Made by a program: the position numbers and the translations under genes
Part shown: positions 16,453 through 26,537 of the stretch, piece after piece
Layout: each line of letters opens with the position of its first letter
Numbering within the stretch: position 1 is the stretch's first letter
Notes under the pieces: generated by a model
What the model was told of the DNA's origin: nothing
The model's input: only the letters and a program-made list of their open reading frames with translations
The model's database searches: none
Virus record (IMG/VR): IMGVR_UViG_3300029882_000268
Span: 26,119-90,118 of that record
Strand: one strand, 5' to 3'
DNA length: 64,000 nt
From: a virus

Positions 16453-17118
16453 TTAGGTGCTGTAGAGGAGTGAACGTCCCGTGGCATCGCCCTTGTTGAG
16501 ACCTGCGTCAAGGAACTCGCCGTAGACAGAGCCAGCGACATCGAAAATGTCGGTGACGGTAACGGTGCAATCTTCAGTGACGGCGGCGGTGTCAACCGTG
16601 AACGCCGTGTTGTAAGACTCCATCCAGCAACCTTCATACACTGTCGCCACGGCAAGCAAGCCGGGGTTGCCAGTGTTGTTCAAACCACCTTCGTTTGGAA
16701 TGTCAGCCAGAGTTGCCTGCCCGACGTTCGGGTCTTCAGTTGCAAGCTGGGAGAATACAATCTCCTGCTTGATATCGAACGGCCAGCGGTGATGCTTGAG
16801 GGAGCGGACAGCACCGCTCACGCCCGCCTTGTAGCCGACGACCTGCATGAGGTTCGCCAGATACAGACAGGTACGAGTGATTGAGATGCTGAGCGGCTGA
16901 GTCACGCCGGGAACGAGTTCCGCGACCTGATCGCCGTAGCCGAGGCCGCGAACCGCATCGACAGTCTTCGATTCTGAGTATGTGAAGGACGAGGTTACGC
17001 CCAGCTTTACGAACTTGCCGACATCAACGGCATCCGTAAAGATTTTGAACCGAGACGAGATTACAGTCTCAGTGTTGGGTGATGTACCCTGCCGATATAC
17101 GTATCCACCTTCGGACAT
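16453..17118 (-). CDS. Tail tube protein (probable)
   Basis: 221 residues. SSRFKIFTDAVDVGKFVKLG, SSFTYSESKTVDAVRGLGYG and AELVPGVTQPLSISITRTCL resemble tail tube proteins of large myoviruses, in which an early beta hairpin and a VPG-T turn precede a long strand. Length fits (gp19-like tubes are 150-230 residues). The upstream leader has GGGAGG before the ATG. The sheath gene lies a few genes away in the same operon. The assignment rests on remembered patterns, not on a search. Confidence 0.6.
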   Translation of the reverse strand: MSEGGYVYRQGTSPNTETVISSRFKIFTDAVDVGKFVKLGVTSSFTYSESKTVDAVRGLGYGDQVAELVPGVTQPLSISITRTCLYLANLMQVVGYKAGVSGAVRSLKHHRWPFDIKQEIVFSQLATEDPNVGQATLADIPNEGGLNNTGNPGLLAVATVYEGCWMESYNTAFTVDTAAVTEDCTVTVTDIFDVAGSVYGEFLDAGLNKGDATGRSLLYST

Positions 17119-17412
17119 GTTTGCCTCCCACCTTAAAAAGGGGTTTCTACACTACAATTGCGAAATCCAGAAAACTGAAATTACAACTCGGGGAACGTAA
17201 CTACCTTCGTTCCAATTCATCGCTCGTAACCTTAACGGACCTAAGGCAGTGAAATTCACCACACGATGACCCAGCGTTTTTCGTTCCCCGAATCTTCGCG
17301 AGCCGAGCATTCACCTCGGTGCTTACAAGCGGCTATTCAATTTGCCACTCATCCCGTACTGACCCACAGGCGGCTTTACCCGGTTAGTGGGGATTTCTGG
17401 ATGCTCGCAAAC
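17119..17412. other. Intergenic region without a recognisable gene
   Basis: About 290 nt between two minus-strand genes. I see one hairpin (CCGAG...CTCGG near 17301-17320), no tRNA, no ORF with a ribosome-binding site and no clear terminator. It is long for this compact genome, so an untranslated leader or a small RNA is possible. Confidence 0.5.
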
Positions 17413-18879
17413 TTATTCAGCCGAAGCTACCAGCGCCAAGCCCCTGAAAGAAGACTTCTTATTACCCTTCTCCCGGACCTTCGCAGCCGCTTCTTCGGAC
17501 TCTTCCTGCATGACCTGCTTGTTCAAGGTCTTGACGGCCTCATCAGCCATCGCACCTGCGCGGAAGATACTCTCTACAAACTCGCGAACTGGACGGCTAT
17601 CGTTCACCGTGCAGATCGACTTGGCGTCAAGGTAGGTCTGTTTTAGTTCCTGACCCAGCCTTTCCGCCTCCTTTACAGCTTTTTGAGCCGTCATCTCGCC
17701 AGCTAATTTGATCGGGAGCGTCGTCGTAGGACGATCCAGATGGGCGGGAGCTTCATCAATCTTGCTGTGTGCTTCGCCGATTTCTGGTGTACGTCCACCA
17801 GATTCGGTCACATCGCCTGTTGACTGATCCCACGAGAAGAAACCAGCGGCGGCGAACTTTGCGATGACCTGATGAGCGGCTCGGAGAGCGCCCTTCTTGT
17901 CACCCTTGTTGTAGCTGGCCCACGCCACGGCGTAAGGGTTGTCTACGTTCTCGTTCTTGAGTGCCTTCACCTGATCTTCACGACCCGGAGGAGCCACAGC
18001 GACCTTCTCGGCTGCCACGAACCTCAGACCACCGAAGGATGCTTCCTTCTTGTCGTCCTTCTTTTCGTCCTTCTTGCCGAACGGAGGAGCTTGCTTACCA
18101 CCGAAATCGCCGCCCTTCTTTGAAGAGGCGACTACGCCGGGAGCGGCAGGAGCAGGAGCGGCCTCAACTGGGCGCTGTTGGAGCTTCCCAGCCAGATTCT
18201 CAACGGCTGCCTGTACGTCCTTGTCCTGTTCGAAACCTTCGAGGCTGGTCAGCTTCTTCACCAGATCGGCGAGGAAGTCGGACGGCAGCTTGGCGAAGAG
18301 AGCATCAAGCGATCCACCGCCAGCGGCGGGGGCTGCGGGTGCGGCGGCAGGGGGAGCGACTGGAGGAGCGTCGGGCTGTGCTTCCTTTTTCTTTGCGGCA
18401 AGACGGGGAACTTCGGCTTTTTCAGGAGCCTTGGGGTTGCCCTGTTCGTCACGGTCAGTCGTGTATGCGTCATTGCCAGCGGCGGATGTCTTCTCATCGG
18501 AAGCCATCTGCGGCTGGGCGGCGGGAGCCTGTACTGGTGCCTTCTGAGTTACTTGTGCGGGACGTTGTTCCCTGCGCTTGGTTGCGATCATATCTACCTC
18601 ATTCTTGGCTTGACGTGCCACTTCAGGCAGAACGGCATCGTCGAAATAATCTTCGACACTCATTGCGCCTTCGGACTGCATCTGGTCTGGCTGGCTGTGA
18701 AGCAGCGTGTCCAAATGCTTTACGGCTTGTTCCAACTGCTGGTCGTTCTTACCTTCGGCTTGAAGAGCATTGAGGACGGATTTCCCGATGTTAACCGCAT
18801 CCTGCGCCGTCTCAACGGACAAGAGAATGGTTGACTTCTTTGTCTGTGCCGCTTTGCGTTGTTCCATCAACTTGCTCAT
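17413..18879 (-). CDS. Ala/Lys-rich head or internal virion protein
   Basis: 488 residues, family not recognised. N-terminal helix (KAAQTKKSTILLSVETAQDA), then a low-complexity Ala/Pro/Gln linker, a helical segment (LFAKLPSDFLADLVKKLTSL), and two copies of one short motif: EASFGGLRFVAAEK near residue 275 and SSFRGLALVASAE at the very C-terminus. Repeats ending in such peptides may be protease cleavage sites. Long plus-strand ORFs opposite are shadows of the low-complexity part. Starts with AGAGGATAGCG before the ATG, downstream of the small gene at 18890. Confidence 0.6.
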   Translation of the reverse strand: MSKLMEQRKAAQTKKSTILLSVETAQDAVNIGKSVLNALQAEGKNDQQLEQAVKHLDTLLHSQPDQMQSEGAMSVEDYFDDAVLPEVARQAKNEVDMIATKRREQRPAQVTQKAPVQAPAAQPQMASDEKTSAAGNDAYTTDRDEQGNPKAPEKAEVPRLAAKKKEAQPDAPPVAPPAAAPAAPAAGGGSLDALFAKLPSDFLADLVKKLTSLEGFEQDKDVQAAVENLAGKLQQRPVEAAPAPAAPGVVASSKKGGDFGGKQAPPFGKKDEKKDDKKEASFGGLRFVAAEKVAVAPPGREDQVKALKNENVDNPYAVAWASYNKGDKKGALRAAHQVIAKFAAAGFFSWDQSTGDVTESGGRTPEIGEAHSKIDEAPAHLDRPTTTLPIKLAGEMTAQKAVKEAERLGQELKQTYLDAKSICTVNDSRPVREFVESIFRAGAMADEAVKTLNKQVMQEESEEAAAKVREKGNKKSSFRGLALVASAE

Positions 18880-18889
18880 CGCTATCCTC

Positions 18890-19324
18890 TTAAATTGTTG
18901 TATCTATAAGCGTCGGCACCAGCATCTTCTGCCGCAAAATGTTCATCGACTGCTGAATACGCGATGTCATAACTGAGTACCAAGCTTCCGCTGCTTCGCT
19001 CGGGTTCAGCGTGACACAATCCAACTCGCCCTGAATCGGTGCTGGCTGATTCGGGTTCGACTTAGTTGGCAGAGCCAGCATAAAGCGTGCCGTCTTCGAA
19101 CTCATCTGCGTCGTGATCCCCACAATTATGTCAGTGGCGGGGAACAAGAACGTAAACGCAGGGTTCAACGGGTCTTGAAATGTTCCTGCAAGGTTCACTT
19201 GCGGATCACCGAAGGCCGCGATATTCGCTTTGTCGCTCGCATCAGTCGGATCACCAACAAACGTGGCTATTAGCTTCACGCTGATGATGCCGTTCGCCTG
19301 TGATACCTGCGGATGTAGTTGCAT
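18890..19324 (-). CDS. Hypothetical virion protein
   Basis: 144 residues, not recognised. GIISVKLIATFVGDPTDASD and FTFLFPATDIIVGITTQMSS suggest a beta sandwich; the C-terminus is helical (AWYSVMTSRIQQSMNILRQK). It abuts the endonuclease gene with a one-base overlap and lies between the sheath and tube genes, so a tail-completion or tube-linked role is likely but inferred. Confidence 0.65.
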   Translation of the reverse strand: MQLHPQVSQANGIISVKLIATFVGDPTDASDKANIAAFGDPQVNLAGTFQDPLNPAFTFLFPATDIIVGITTQMSSKTARFMLALPTKSNPNQPAPIQGELDCVTLNPSEAAEAWYSVMTSRIQQSMNILRQKMLVPTLIDTTI

Positions 19325-19758
19325 TATGCCACTGCTCCTAATGTCTTTTGAAATTTTCGCAAGTACGTCTCAAGCTGGTGTAAGCGTTCGATGGAATCCT
19401 TCACCATACCTAAAGCCACGTTGCACGGGGTGCATAGAATCCCGCGTATTTCATCCGTTTCATGGTTATGGTCTATCGCCCACCCCTTTTTACTTCCGGG
19501 TTCGGTGTTGCCACAACTGGCGCACGTTCGACCTTGTGATTCAAAAATACGTTCTCGTTCTTCCAACGAGATGCCGTATACACGTTTAGTACGTAGTCTC
19601 TTATCTTGCATCAAAACAGCATCCCTTGTTTCAGGGCTATCCCTACGGATTTTATTCTGGGTGTGCTGACACGACCTGCACCAAGCTTGAAACCCAGACC
19701 GCCTGCGATTGTCTCGATTGCACTCGTCAATTGTCCCGCATTTTGTACAAACTGCCAT
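19324..19758 (-). CDS. Endonuclease VII-type HNH homing endonuclease
   Basis: 144 residues: CTKCGTIDECN and WCRSCQHTQN zinc knuckles, YGISLEERERIFESQGRTCA, then CGNTEPGSKKGWAIDHNHET (catalytic DHNH) and CTPCNVALGMVKDS. Ends a few nt after the sheath-gene stop and overlaps the next start by one base. Standard layout for the family. Confidence 0.9.
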   Translation of the reverse strand: MAVCTKCGTIDECNRDNRRRSGFQAWCRSCQHTQNKIRRDSPETRDAVLMQDKRLRTKRVYGISLEERERIFESQGRTCASCGNTEPGSKKGWAIDHNHETDEIRGILCTPCNVALGMVKDSIERLHQLETYLRKFQKTLGAVA

Positions 19759-19767
19759 GTATCCCCT

Positions 19768-22700
19768 TTATGATAGTTGGGTTTGAACAATGAACGTGAC
19801 CGACACATACAAGAGACAGAACATCGGCTTGAAGGTGACGGTAACGTCGGCCTGTGTCGGATCGGTCGGGTCTTGCACAACCGACAAGTTCTGGTAACCG
19901 CTGATGATCTGCTGGTTAACCAAGGACGACAGGCGGGCGTTGCAGACCACCTGAATGTCGGTAACAAGCGAGTCGAGCAGCTTGCGACCGATGAACTGGT
20001 TGAGGTCGGAACGGAACACCTGCGAAACGTAGTCCGAGATCGTGGTGACTGTCGGCTCGCTGGTGAGCGGGTTCGACGGGTCAGTGGTCTTGTAGTGACG
20101 GATGAGCAGGGCACCGTTGTTGTTCAACAGGTCCGTCAAGCCATCTGACGCCATCGCGTCCAGCGTTGGGTCGTCGTAAACCACGAGCAAGCGGCTGAAG
20201 CCGACCAAGTTCTGGAACGTGAGGGACTGTGCCACATCGTTCGATGGGTTTGCGTTCAAGCCCATCATGGCGGCTGCCATGAATTCGCCACTTACCGCGT
20301 ATTCCACCGCCACACCCGTGTTCGGGTCGGTGATGAGGATACCTGCGACTGGGGCACCGATTGCGATCATACGCTGATTCAACAGACCGCGAGCGTTTGC
20401 ACGCATCGTGCTTGGCGTCTGGAACTGATCGTAGCCGACGAAGCCGATTGCCTCGCCCTTGTAGCGAATGTTCGCCATGGTGGTCAACTGACGGCTCAAG
20501 AACTGGTGAACAGTCGGGTCAGTGCTCAGCGGGCAGATGATGTTTGCTTTCTGGTTGGTGCCCGGGAGGTTCATGGTGAGCGTCTGGATTGCGTTCATGA
20601 AGTCCTGCGAAGTTCCCTGATTGGTGCCGGGAACCACTGGGACTTGGATGACGCCGAAGGTCTGCACGCCGTTCGCGGCCATCAACTGGATGCCGAGAGA
20701 GACGCGGTTGACCGTGTTCGGAGTACCGTAGATGGCGTAAGCAACCTTTGGGTCGGTGTAAAGATGAATCGCGTAATCAGCCGCAGTCTTCGCGGTCGTG
20801 TACGAGACGTAGTAGAACTCACCGATGCTCGGGTCGTTGCCGCTCTTGTTGAACGTGCTGATAATCACGGAGTCGCCAGCGGTCGAACCGAAGTTCGAGA
20901 TGACCGTGGTGTCGAGACCCTGAATTGCGATCAGGTTGTTCGCCTGTGCTGGGGCAATGCCGGGTGTACCAGCGTTGCGGACGGCAGCGTTTGCGCCTGT
21001 TGCGTCAGCGTACACGTTGAAGATGAGTTTGTCGCCGGGTTCGAAGTTGTAAGCTGATGGAATGTTCGGCACACCGTAACCTGCGTGGTCGGTGGGATTG
21101 ACAACCGTCACACGGAACCCAGTTGCAAGGTCCTCATAGGTCTGGTCGAGGTAGCCGATGTTGTTCAGCGAGCCCGAACCCTTCGAGTTGGGCGAAGAGA
21201 CCGTATAGCTGTGCGTGACGGGGGAGGTGATTGCGTTGGTGCCGCCAGACAAATTCGTAGCGCCCGTGATTGCGGCGTTGCCTGAGGTCGTACCAGACGC
21301 GGTGCAAAGAATCTGCCCACCATCAATCGTTTCGCCCGATGGGAACAAAGCTGCAATCGCGGCGAGGGACAGGGGCGTGCCAGCCCAGCTTGAGTAGATG
21401 GTAACGATGTCACCATTGATCGATACTGGGTCGGCATTCAGGTCCGTAGCGTCAATCACGATTTGGACGAGGTTGCCGCCGATACCCGGGGTGGTCGCAT
21501 GGAACGTCAGCGTGCCGGGACCGAACGACAGTGCCAGACTTGCTTGAACAGCGGGAACGATAGTCGCGTTGCCGTCGTTCTTGAAGGTCAGGGTAACTGT
21601 TTCATCAACCGCTGCACCTGCCTGAGCCTGTGCATCGGAGAAGTCGTTCGGGTAAACCACGCCCGTGTCTTGGAACGGCCCATTCTGAGCAACAGTGCTG
21701 GCGGCTAGGTTAAATTCCACAAGCGGAGCAACGCGGTCAAGCTCATCGGTGATGATGAACGTACCGTTGCCCGCGTATCCCGGGTTGACAACCGTGACGC
21801 TATACTGATGGTCAGCCAACTGGCTGCGGTAGTACGAAGCGTACACGTTGCTGCCCGACGCTGGGGGATTGTACAGGGTCACAAGCTGGTTTGCACCAGA
21901 GAGAGTAGCCACACGTACAGCGCCCGCAAGGAAAGCTTCCAGCGGATCGGAGCCGACGTAAACCTGAACCAACGCAGGATTGTCGGTCGTGACGCTGAGT
22001 CCGCTACCATCCACTGGTACATCGGGGAGGGTGAAGACCGTGTTCTTGCCGTTTACAGCGCCCGCGAGCGGACGGAGATAAACTTGATCGTCCCTCAGTG
22101 CGGTGGTGATCTCAGCGGCGGTGAAGTTCGCGGATTCGCCAGCGGCGGATTGACCGATAGCCGAGGATACCGAGGCACCCCAGTTGATGGTCTGGACTGT
22201 GGAGCCATCGGGAGCAAGGATGCTGCCGAGAACGTAGTCCGTCCCCTGAACAAAGTCCGCACGATTCGGGCCGAGACCGACCTGAGTGATGGAGGAAATG
22301 TTCTGACCGGGAAGCAGATCATACGTGTTCTGCCACGAGTTGAAGTAATATTGGATCGTGAAGGACGTGGTAGTTCCGCCCAACGCGACTGGCGCGGAGA
22401 CGGGCGAAGCCAGCGTGAAGGTCCCCGCCGCACCATTCAAGGATGCGACTGCGACGTTGTTGCCGTTCACCTGAACGATGACCTTGGTTACGTCGGTCGT
22501 GACCACGCCGCCGTTGGTCCCATCTACGATGGGGGTGTGGGCGGTTTTGAATACTGTGTTGCTGTTGCCGCCAACGCCGCCCGTGAATGGCGTTGCACCT
22601 GCGCTCACCGTCAGCGGAGCAGTGAGGTTGCCCGTGGTCGTTGTGACCGTCAGGTAGCCGCCGTCGAGCGTCGGAATACCTGCGTTGACGAGGCTGACGA

Positions 22701-23433
22701 GACTGGCAAGGGTACGGGTGCCGCTCGGTCCATTGATGTTGATCGTGATGGCATCGGTGCCTGCACCACCAACCGCCTGAGCGTCTGGGACAGGCGAGGG
22801 GCTGGAAACGAACTGGAGGGTAACGAGGTTACCTGTCTGGCCGGGGGTCGAGAGACCCAACACAACCGTCTGGTTTCCCGGAGGCGAGCCGCCGCCGTCA
22901 AGCACAGTCAGAGTTGCCGTGCTCGGAATCTGTGGCAGAAGATTTTCTGGGACATTGTACGGAGCCACACCACCGATGCCGATGAACGTGTCACCGCGCT
23001 TGAAGAAGTAAGTGATGAGGATTTCGTAGCCCGTGGGGATGATGAGTTGCGTTGTGAACGTACCCGTTGCGCCGTTCAGTGAAATCACTGTTACGGGAAC
23101 GATGTTACCGTTCTGGTCAATCGACTCAACCTGAACGTCGGCGGGGTTGTTCGAAATCACGCCCTTGCCAGTACCGTCCGTGACCGGGAAAAAGCTGGTC
23201 TGGAATGTGCGGGTCAACCCTGTGACTTGGTTCGAAATGTTCTCGCTGACCGACTGGTCATCCTGAACTGAGGAGGAACCACGGAACAACTCAACGTTGT
23301 TGTTGCTGAAAAACTGTTGACCTTCACCGATAATCACGGGAATACGGGCAGTCCCCAGCGTAGGAGCCGCGTTGGTTTGCAGAACTACTTGAGTGTAGAC
23401 GCCCGGTGGTGCGTAGGATGTGAACAGTGCCAT
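19768..23433 (-). CDS. Tail sheath protein, very long
   Basis: 1221 residues, well above the roughly 400-700 of most sheaths. The N-terminus (FTSYAPPGVYTQVVLQTNAA) and C-terminal domain (NPSNDVAQSLTFQNLVGFSR, ... SDYVSQVFRSDLNQFIGRKL, ... VNQQIISGYQNLSVVQDPTD) are diagnostic of contractile sheath proteins. The extra length is in the middle: repeated Gly/Thr/Val beta modules (VTVISLNGATGTFTTQLIIP and VAVASLNGAAGTFTLASPVS are one pair), probably surface-exposed immunoglobulin-like decorations. GAGGG precedes the ATG. It proves a contractile-tailed virion. Expected to form a cylinder round the tube and contract on infection. Confidence 0.92.
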   Translation of the reverse strand: MALFTSYAPPGVYTQVVLQTNAAPTLGTARIPVIIGEGQQFFSNNNVELFRGSSSVQDDQSVSENISNQVTGLTRTFQTSFFPVTDGTGKGVISNNPADVQVESIDQNGNIVPVTVISLNGATGTFTTQLIIPTGYEILITYFFKRGDTFIGIGGVAPYNVPENLLPQIPSTATLTVLDGGGSPPGNQTVVLGLSTPGQTGNLVTLQFVSSPSPVPDAQAVGGAGTDAITININGPSGTRTLASLVSLVNAGIPTLDGGYLTVTTTTGNLTAPLTVSAGATPFTGGVGGNSNTVFKTAHTPIVDGTNGGVVTTDVTKVIVQVNGNNVAVASLNGAAGTFTLASPVSAPVALGGTTTSFTIQYYFNSWQNTYDLLPGQNISSITQVGLGPNRADFVQGTDYVLGSILAPDGSTVQTINWGASVSSAIGQSAAGESANFTAAEITTALRDDQVYLRPLAGAVNGKNTVFTLPDVPVDGSGLSVTTDNPALVQVYVGSDPLEAFLAGAVRVATLSGANQLVTLYNPPASGSNVYASYYRSQLADHQYSVTVVNPGYAGNGTFIITDELDRVAPLVEFNLAASTVAQNGPFQDTGVVYPNDFSDAQAQAGAAVDETVTLTFKNDGNATIVPAVQASLALSFGPGTLTFHATTPGIGGNLVQIVIDATDLNADPVSINGDIVTIYSSWAGTPLSLAAIAALFPSGETIDGGQILCTASGTTSGNAAITGATNLSGGTNAITSPVTHSYTVSSPNSKGSGSLNNIGYLDQTYEDLATGFRVTVVNPTDHAGYGVPNIPSAYNFEPGDKLIFNVYADATGANAAVRNAGTPGIAPAQANNLIAIQGLDTTVISNFGSTAGDSVIISTFNKSGNDPSIGEFYYVSYTTAKTAADYAIHLYTDPKVAYAIYGTPNTVNRVSLGIQLMAANGVQTFGVIQVPVVPGTNQGTSQDFMNAIQTLTMNLPGTNQKANIICPLSTDPTVHQFLSRQLTTMANIRYKGEAIGFVGYDQFQTPSTMRANARGLLNQRMIAIGAPVAGILITDPNTGVAVEYAVSGEFMAAAMMGLNANPSNDVAQSLTFQNLVGFSRLLVVYDDPTLDAMASDGLTDLLNNNGALLIRHYKTTDPSNPLTSEPTVTTISDYVSQVFRSDLNQFIGRKLLDSLVTDIQVVCNARLSSLVNQQIISGYQNLSVVQDPTDPTQADVTVTFKPMFCLLYVSVTFIVQTQLS

Positions 23434-23511
23434 GGGTTTTCCCTCTTAAAATTGACTTCAATCTAGGAGACTGGAAGTCGATTTCTCTCGTTAATCTAAG
23501 ATTTTCAGCCC

Positions 23512-23850
23512 TTACTTTCCGTTTGTCGGAACAAAATCGAGCGGCCTATTGTGGGCTTTGTACTCGTCTTGTCCAACCTTCGTCAGTGCGGGTTTACCGC
23601 TTTCCTTGCGAACCTTGTCGCGAACTTCTTGCCGCTTGTTGATGCGATCCCATCGTTTCTCAGCGTCACGCCCGATTACAACATCCAAAGAAGCCTGACC
23701 CATACCACTCGTCGCTACATACGGTGCATAGATCGTTTGTTCGCACCGCTTACCGCACTTCGGACATTTCTTATAGCTCGGCTGCTCCCCTATCGGGCAA
23801 AGATGCTCCAGAACGAGGTCGCAGTCGTGGCATTTGAATTCATAAGTCAT
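23512..23850 (-). CDS. FmdB-like zinc-ribbon protein
   Basis: 112 residues. MTYEFKCHDCDLVLEHLCPI, then CPKCGKRCEQTIYAPYV: the two CxxC knuckles of the FmdB/CxxC small zinc-ribbon family, with Y-E-x-x-C at the start. The remainder is basic and helical (EKRWDRINKRQEVRDKVRKE). Such genes are common in phage structural operons without an assigned role; DNA or protein binding is likely. Confidence 0.75.
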   Translation of the reverse strand: MTYEFKCHDCDLVLEHLCPIGEQPSYKKCPKCGKRCEQTIYAPYVATSGMGQASLDVVIGRDAEKRWDRINKRQEVRDKVRKESGKPALTKVGQDEYKAHNRPLDFVPTNGK

Positions 23851-23905
23851 TGAAAACTCCCCAGAAAACGTCTCTGATTGTGGCTTCTAAAGTCCATTTT
23901 TCCGC

Positions 23906-25945
23906 TTACACATAACTCGGGATGAACATCGTCGCACCGAATGCCTCTACCCGTGGCGTGGCTTGGAGGTTTCCACCCCAGCTACCTACCGTGGGCTTGT
24001 TGACAATCTCGAAGCTGACCAATCTCGTCACCAGCGGCTTGTATACCTTCCAGTCTGCGGAAGCCGTCACGGTCACGTTGTAGATGTAGTTTGACGCCGT
24101 ACCCGATGCGTCACGGGCTTCGCCCACGTAGTCGCGAGTCGCCTCGAAGATCGTTAAGCCGTCCGCCTCCACGTTCTTGCGGCTAGTGATAAGGAGGTGC
24201 TGCTTAATCATCTCGGCCAGATCGGATGAGGTCTGAAGGTCGTTGGACTTGATCTCCAACGTGAAAGTCAGGTTCTCCTTTGATCCGTATACTTGGTAAG
24301 TCTCTGTTAATGAAGGACTTATGATGATTGCCGACTGATCGCCGACGACGGCTATGTCACCAAACGCCAACCACAAACCCGGGAAAACGTAGGCTCGATT
24401 GCCGTTTTGGTCGAGCAGCGGCTTCCCAGCCGAGGTCTGGACAACCCCCACCAGTGAACTCGGATCGGCATCAGCTACCCACTCGGCGGATACGGGGCTC
24501 CACTTACCTTCTTGATTCGGATCGGGCTTCGCCCACTCGATTGTCATAGGATCGACGATCACTAAGCTGTTGATTTCCCATTTCTTGGCGATAGCCTTAA
24601 ACGTGCCCGCGTCGATACGGATGTCGTACCGATACGTGTCCCCCGGCTGAAGCAGGACGGGAAGTGTGATCGTGCCATCGGAGTTCACGGTCGGATCGGT
24701 GAAGTTCCCTTGCGTGGTGTGGATGAACACCTGATTCGGAGCCAAACTCTGACTCGGCAGCATTCCGATGTTGATGATGTTTTCGGGATTGACGGGCGGC
24801 GTCGTGTAGGGGTTGAGCTTCGCTATCATGTTCGCCGTGATGGTACTCCCGGGCGGCGACTGGGACGCAAGCTGGATGTACTGGGGGCTGCCATAAAAGC
24901 GGAAGTCGATGCCGGGGCGAAGCTGATAGCCGTTCTGATCGGTGAAAGTCACCGTCACGTACTGGCCTGAAATGCCCAGAACCTCTTGTCCGCCTACGGT
25001 GGACTTGCAAATCAACTCGGTGACCGGCCGCTCGTACCAGTAATCGGTGTTGGGATTGAGCGCGGTGCCGTTAGAGAAGGTAAGCCAAAGCTGGGTGCAC
25101 GGGTTGATGAGGGTGATCGTGCCGCCGAACGACGAGTTCATGGCATTGAAAGCCACGGCTAAGCCCGTTGACGGGTCCGTCGCTATCAGCGTGTTCAAGT
25201 CTACTAGCTGGGACACTTGGGTTACGGCGGTGCCCGTGTCGTTACTGAGGTTGGTGTAGTTTGGGCCGAGGAAGTTTGCTGTAAATTGTGACGGGCTGGC
25301 GTTCAAAATCGTCACCGTTTGCCCATTCAAAAAGGGTTCCACAGCGCCATCGAGGGTCACTTTCATTCCCGCCTGAAAATTGTTAGTAGCTAAAACGGTG
25401 AGTATACCTGCTTGCGGCGGCGAAGCCACGGACCCTTTGATCGACGTACCCGTAATGTTTGCTGTCAAGGTGACTGGGGTTGGGTCTACAATGTTCGGGC
25501 GGAATGTAACCACCGAACCCATCGCCTCGCCCTGACCTTTGCCTTCGACCCAGATGTATTTCTGAACAGTCAAGCCGATGTCGCGAGTCTCCTCGCTCAC
25601 ATAGTCGATGTTCATGTAATAGACGCCCGCTTGGGGAGTCTTTTGCGTGGGGTCAACCTCTTTCGTCCATTCGACGAAGAGACCGTCCTTGTCGGCTACC
25701 TTACAAAGGATGGCTCGACCACGCTGGGTGCACATGTAGTAATCGAAGGATAATCTGTTTCCAGAGGTGGTGACAGTCTTGACGATGACCTGAAGGTCTT
25801 TCCACCGCAGAGCAGTCGTGGGATTGCTCATGGCGGGGATAGTCACATCGCCCAGAGCGTTGCGGAACCTTGGGTTCTTCTCAACAATTGGACGGATGAG
25901 TCGTTGCAGATACGCAACTAAGTTCGCGCCTGTGAGATCAATCAC
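23906..25945 (-). CDS. Large virion protein, baseplate or neck candidate
   Basis: 679 residues, not recognised. An N-terminal helix (LVAYLQRLIRPIVEKNPRFR) is followed by beta-rich modules including NNFQAGMKVTLDGAVEPFLN and EVLGISGQYVTVTFTDQNGY. Near the end TLTEIKSN-like helical sequence precedes a C-terminal beta domain. Location between sheath and connector-like genes suggests a baseplate or neck component. Inferred only. Confidence 0.65.
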   Translation of the reverse strand: MIDLTGANLVAYLQRLIRPIVEKNPRFRNALGDVTIPAMSNPTTALRWKDLQVIVKTVTTSGNRLSFDYYMCTQRGRAILCKVADKDGLFVEWTKEVDPTQKTPQAGVYYMNIDYVSEETRDIGLTVQKYIWVEGKGQGEAMGSVVTFRPNIVDPTPVTLTANITGTSIKGSVASPPQAGILTVLATNNFQAGMKVTLDGAVEPFLNGQTVTILNASPSQFTANFLGPNYTNLSNDTGTAVTQVSQLVDLNTLIATDPSTGLAVAFNAMNSSFGGTITLINPCTQLWLTFSNGTALNPNTDYWYERPVTELICKSTVGGQEVLGISGQYVTVTFTDQNGYQLRPGIDFRFYGSPQYIQLASQSPPGSTITANMIAKLNPYTTPPVNPENIINIGMLPSQSLAPNQVFIHTTQGNFTDPTVNSDGTITLPVLLQPGDTYRYDIRIDAGTFKAIAKKWEINSLVIVDPMTIEWAKPDPNQEGKWSPVSAEWVADADPSSLVGVVQTSAGKPLLDQNGNRAYVFPGLWLAFGDIAVVGDQSAIIISPSLTETYQVYGSKENLTFTLEIKSNDLQTSSDLAEMIKQHLLITSRKNVEADGLTIFEATRDYVGEARDASGTASNYIYNVTVTASADWKVYKPLVTRLVSFEIVNKPTVGSWGGNLQATPRVEAFGATMFIPSYV

Positions 25946-25982
25946 GGTTAAATCCCTCTGTTATTGCAACAGAAAGTCCGTT

Positions 25983-26504
25983 TTACCAACCGCCCGAACC
26001 ACCACGGTTCGGATGGCCTGTAGACAGATCGTCCACAGCGCCGAAGTCTTCGTGATCGACGATGGTGACGGGCTGTGCGTCGTAATTGACGCCCGGAGGA
26101 GGCGGTGGAACCGTCTGCTGGATAGGCTCGATCCACTGGTCAATGGAGCGGCGAACGTCGTAAACGCTAACCTGAGCGTGAATGCGTGGATACCAGCGGT
26201 TCTCGATTTCAACCTGACCACGGTAGTCGTAGCCCAAAATCCACCACTGGCTGCCGTCATGTGCTTGGAAGATCGCACCCGGCATCATGTAGGCGAAGAA
26301 AACTTCATCACCTTCGATAGGCGACAGGGGGTTAGGCATGAGCAAGTTGCCCGGATTTGGAGCAAACTGAGCGAAGGTAGAGGTACGGAAGTCGTCAGGG
26401 TCACCGACCATCTTCTGGAGTTCGGGGTTCCCGTTCGGCAGGTCTTCTTCGGTCAGGATACGAGCGGTCTTGGCGACCGCGCTTGCTAGTGCGTTTGCGT
26501 CCAT
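25983..26504 (-). CDS. Hypothetical virion protein
   Basis: 173 residues, not recognised. AYMMPGAIFQAHDGSQWWIL and YDYRGQVEIENRWYPRIHAQ form an SH3-like beta pattern; the tail has a proline run (QTVPPPPPGV) and ends GGSGGW. Same operon as its neighbours (38-33 nt spacers). Possible head-tail joining or baseplate protein. Confidence 0.65.
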   Translation of the reverse strand: MDANALASAVAKTARILTEEDLPNGNPELQKMVGDPDDFRTSTFAQFAPNPGNLLMPNPLSPIEGDEVFFAYMMPGAIFQAHDGSQWWILGYDYRGQVEIENRWYPRIHAQVSVYDVRRSIDQWIEPIQQTVPPPPPGVNYDAQPVTIVDHEDFGAVDDLSTGHPNRGGSGGW

Positions 26505-26537
26505 GGTATGCCCTCTAAATAGGTCTCCGAAAGTCCG

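Noticed and set aside
17119-17412. rRNA or riboswitch
   Set aside because: No conserved core or pairing beyond one hairpin.
21808-23082. 424-residue plus-strand ORF
   Set aside because: Antisense to the tail sheath, no ribosome-binding site; composition is that of a reverse reading.
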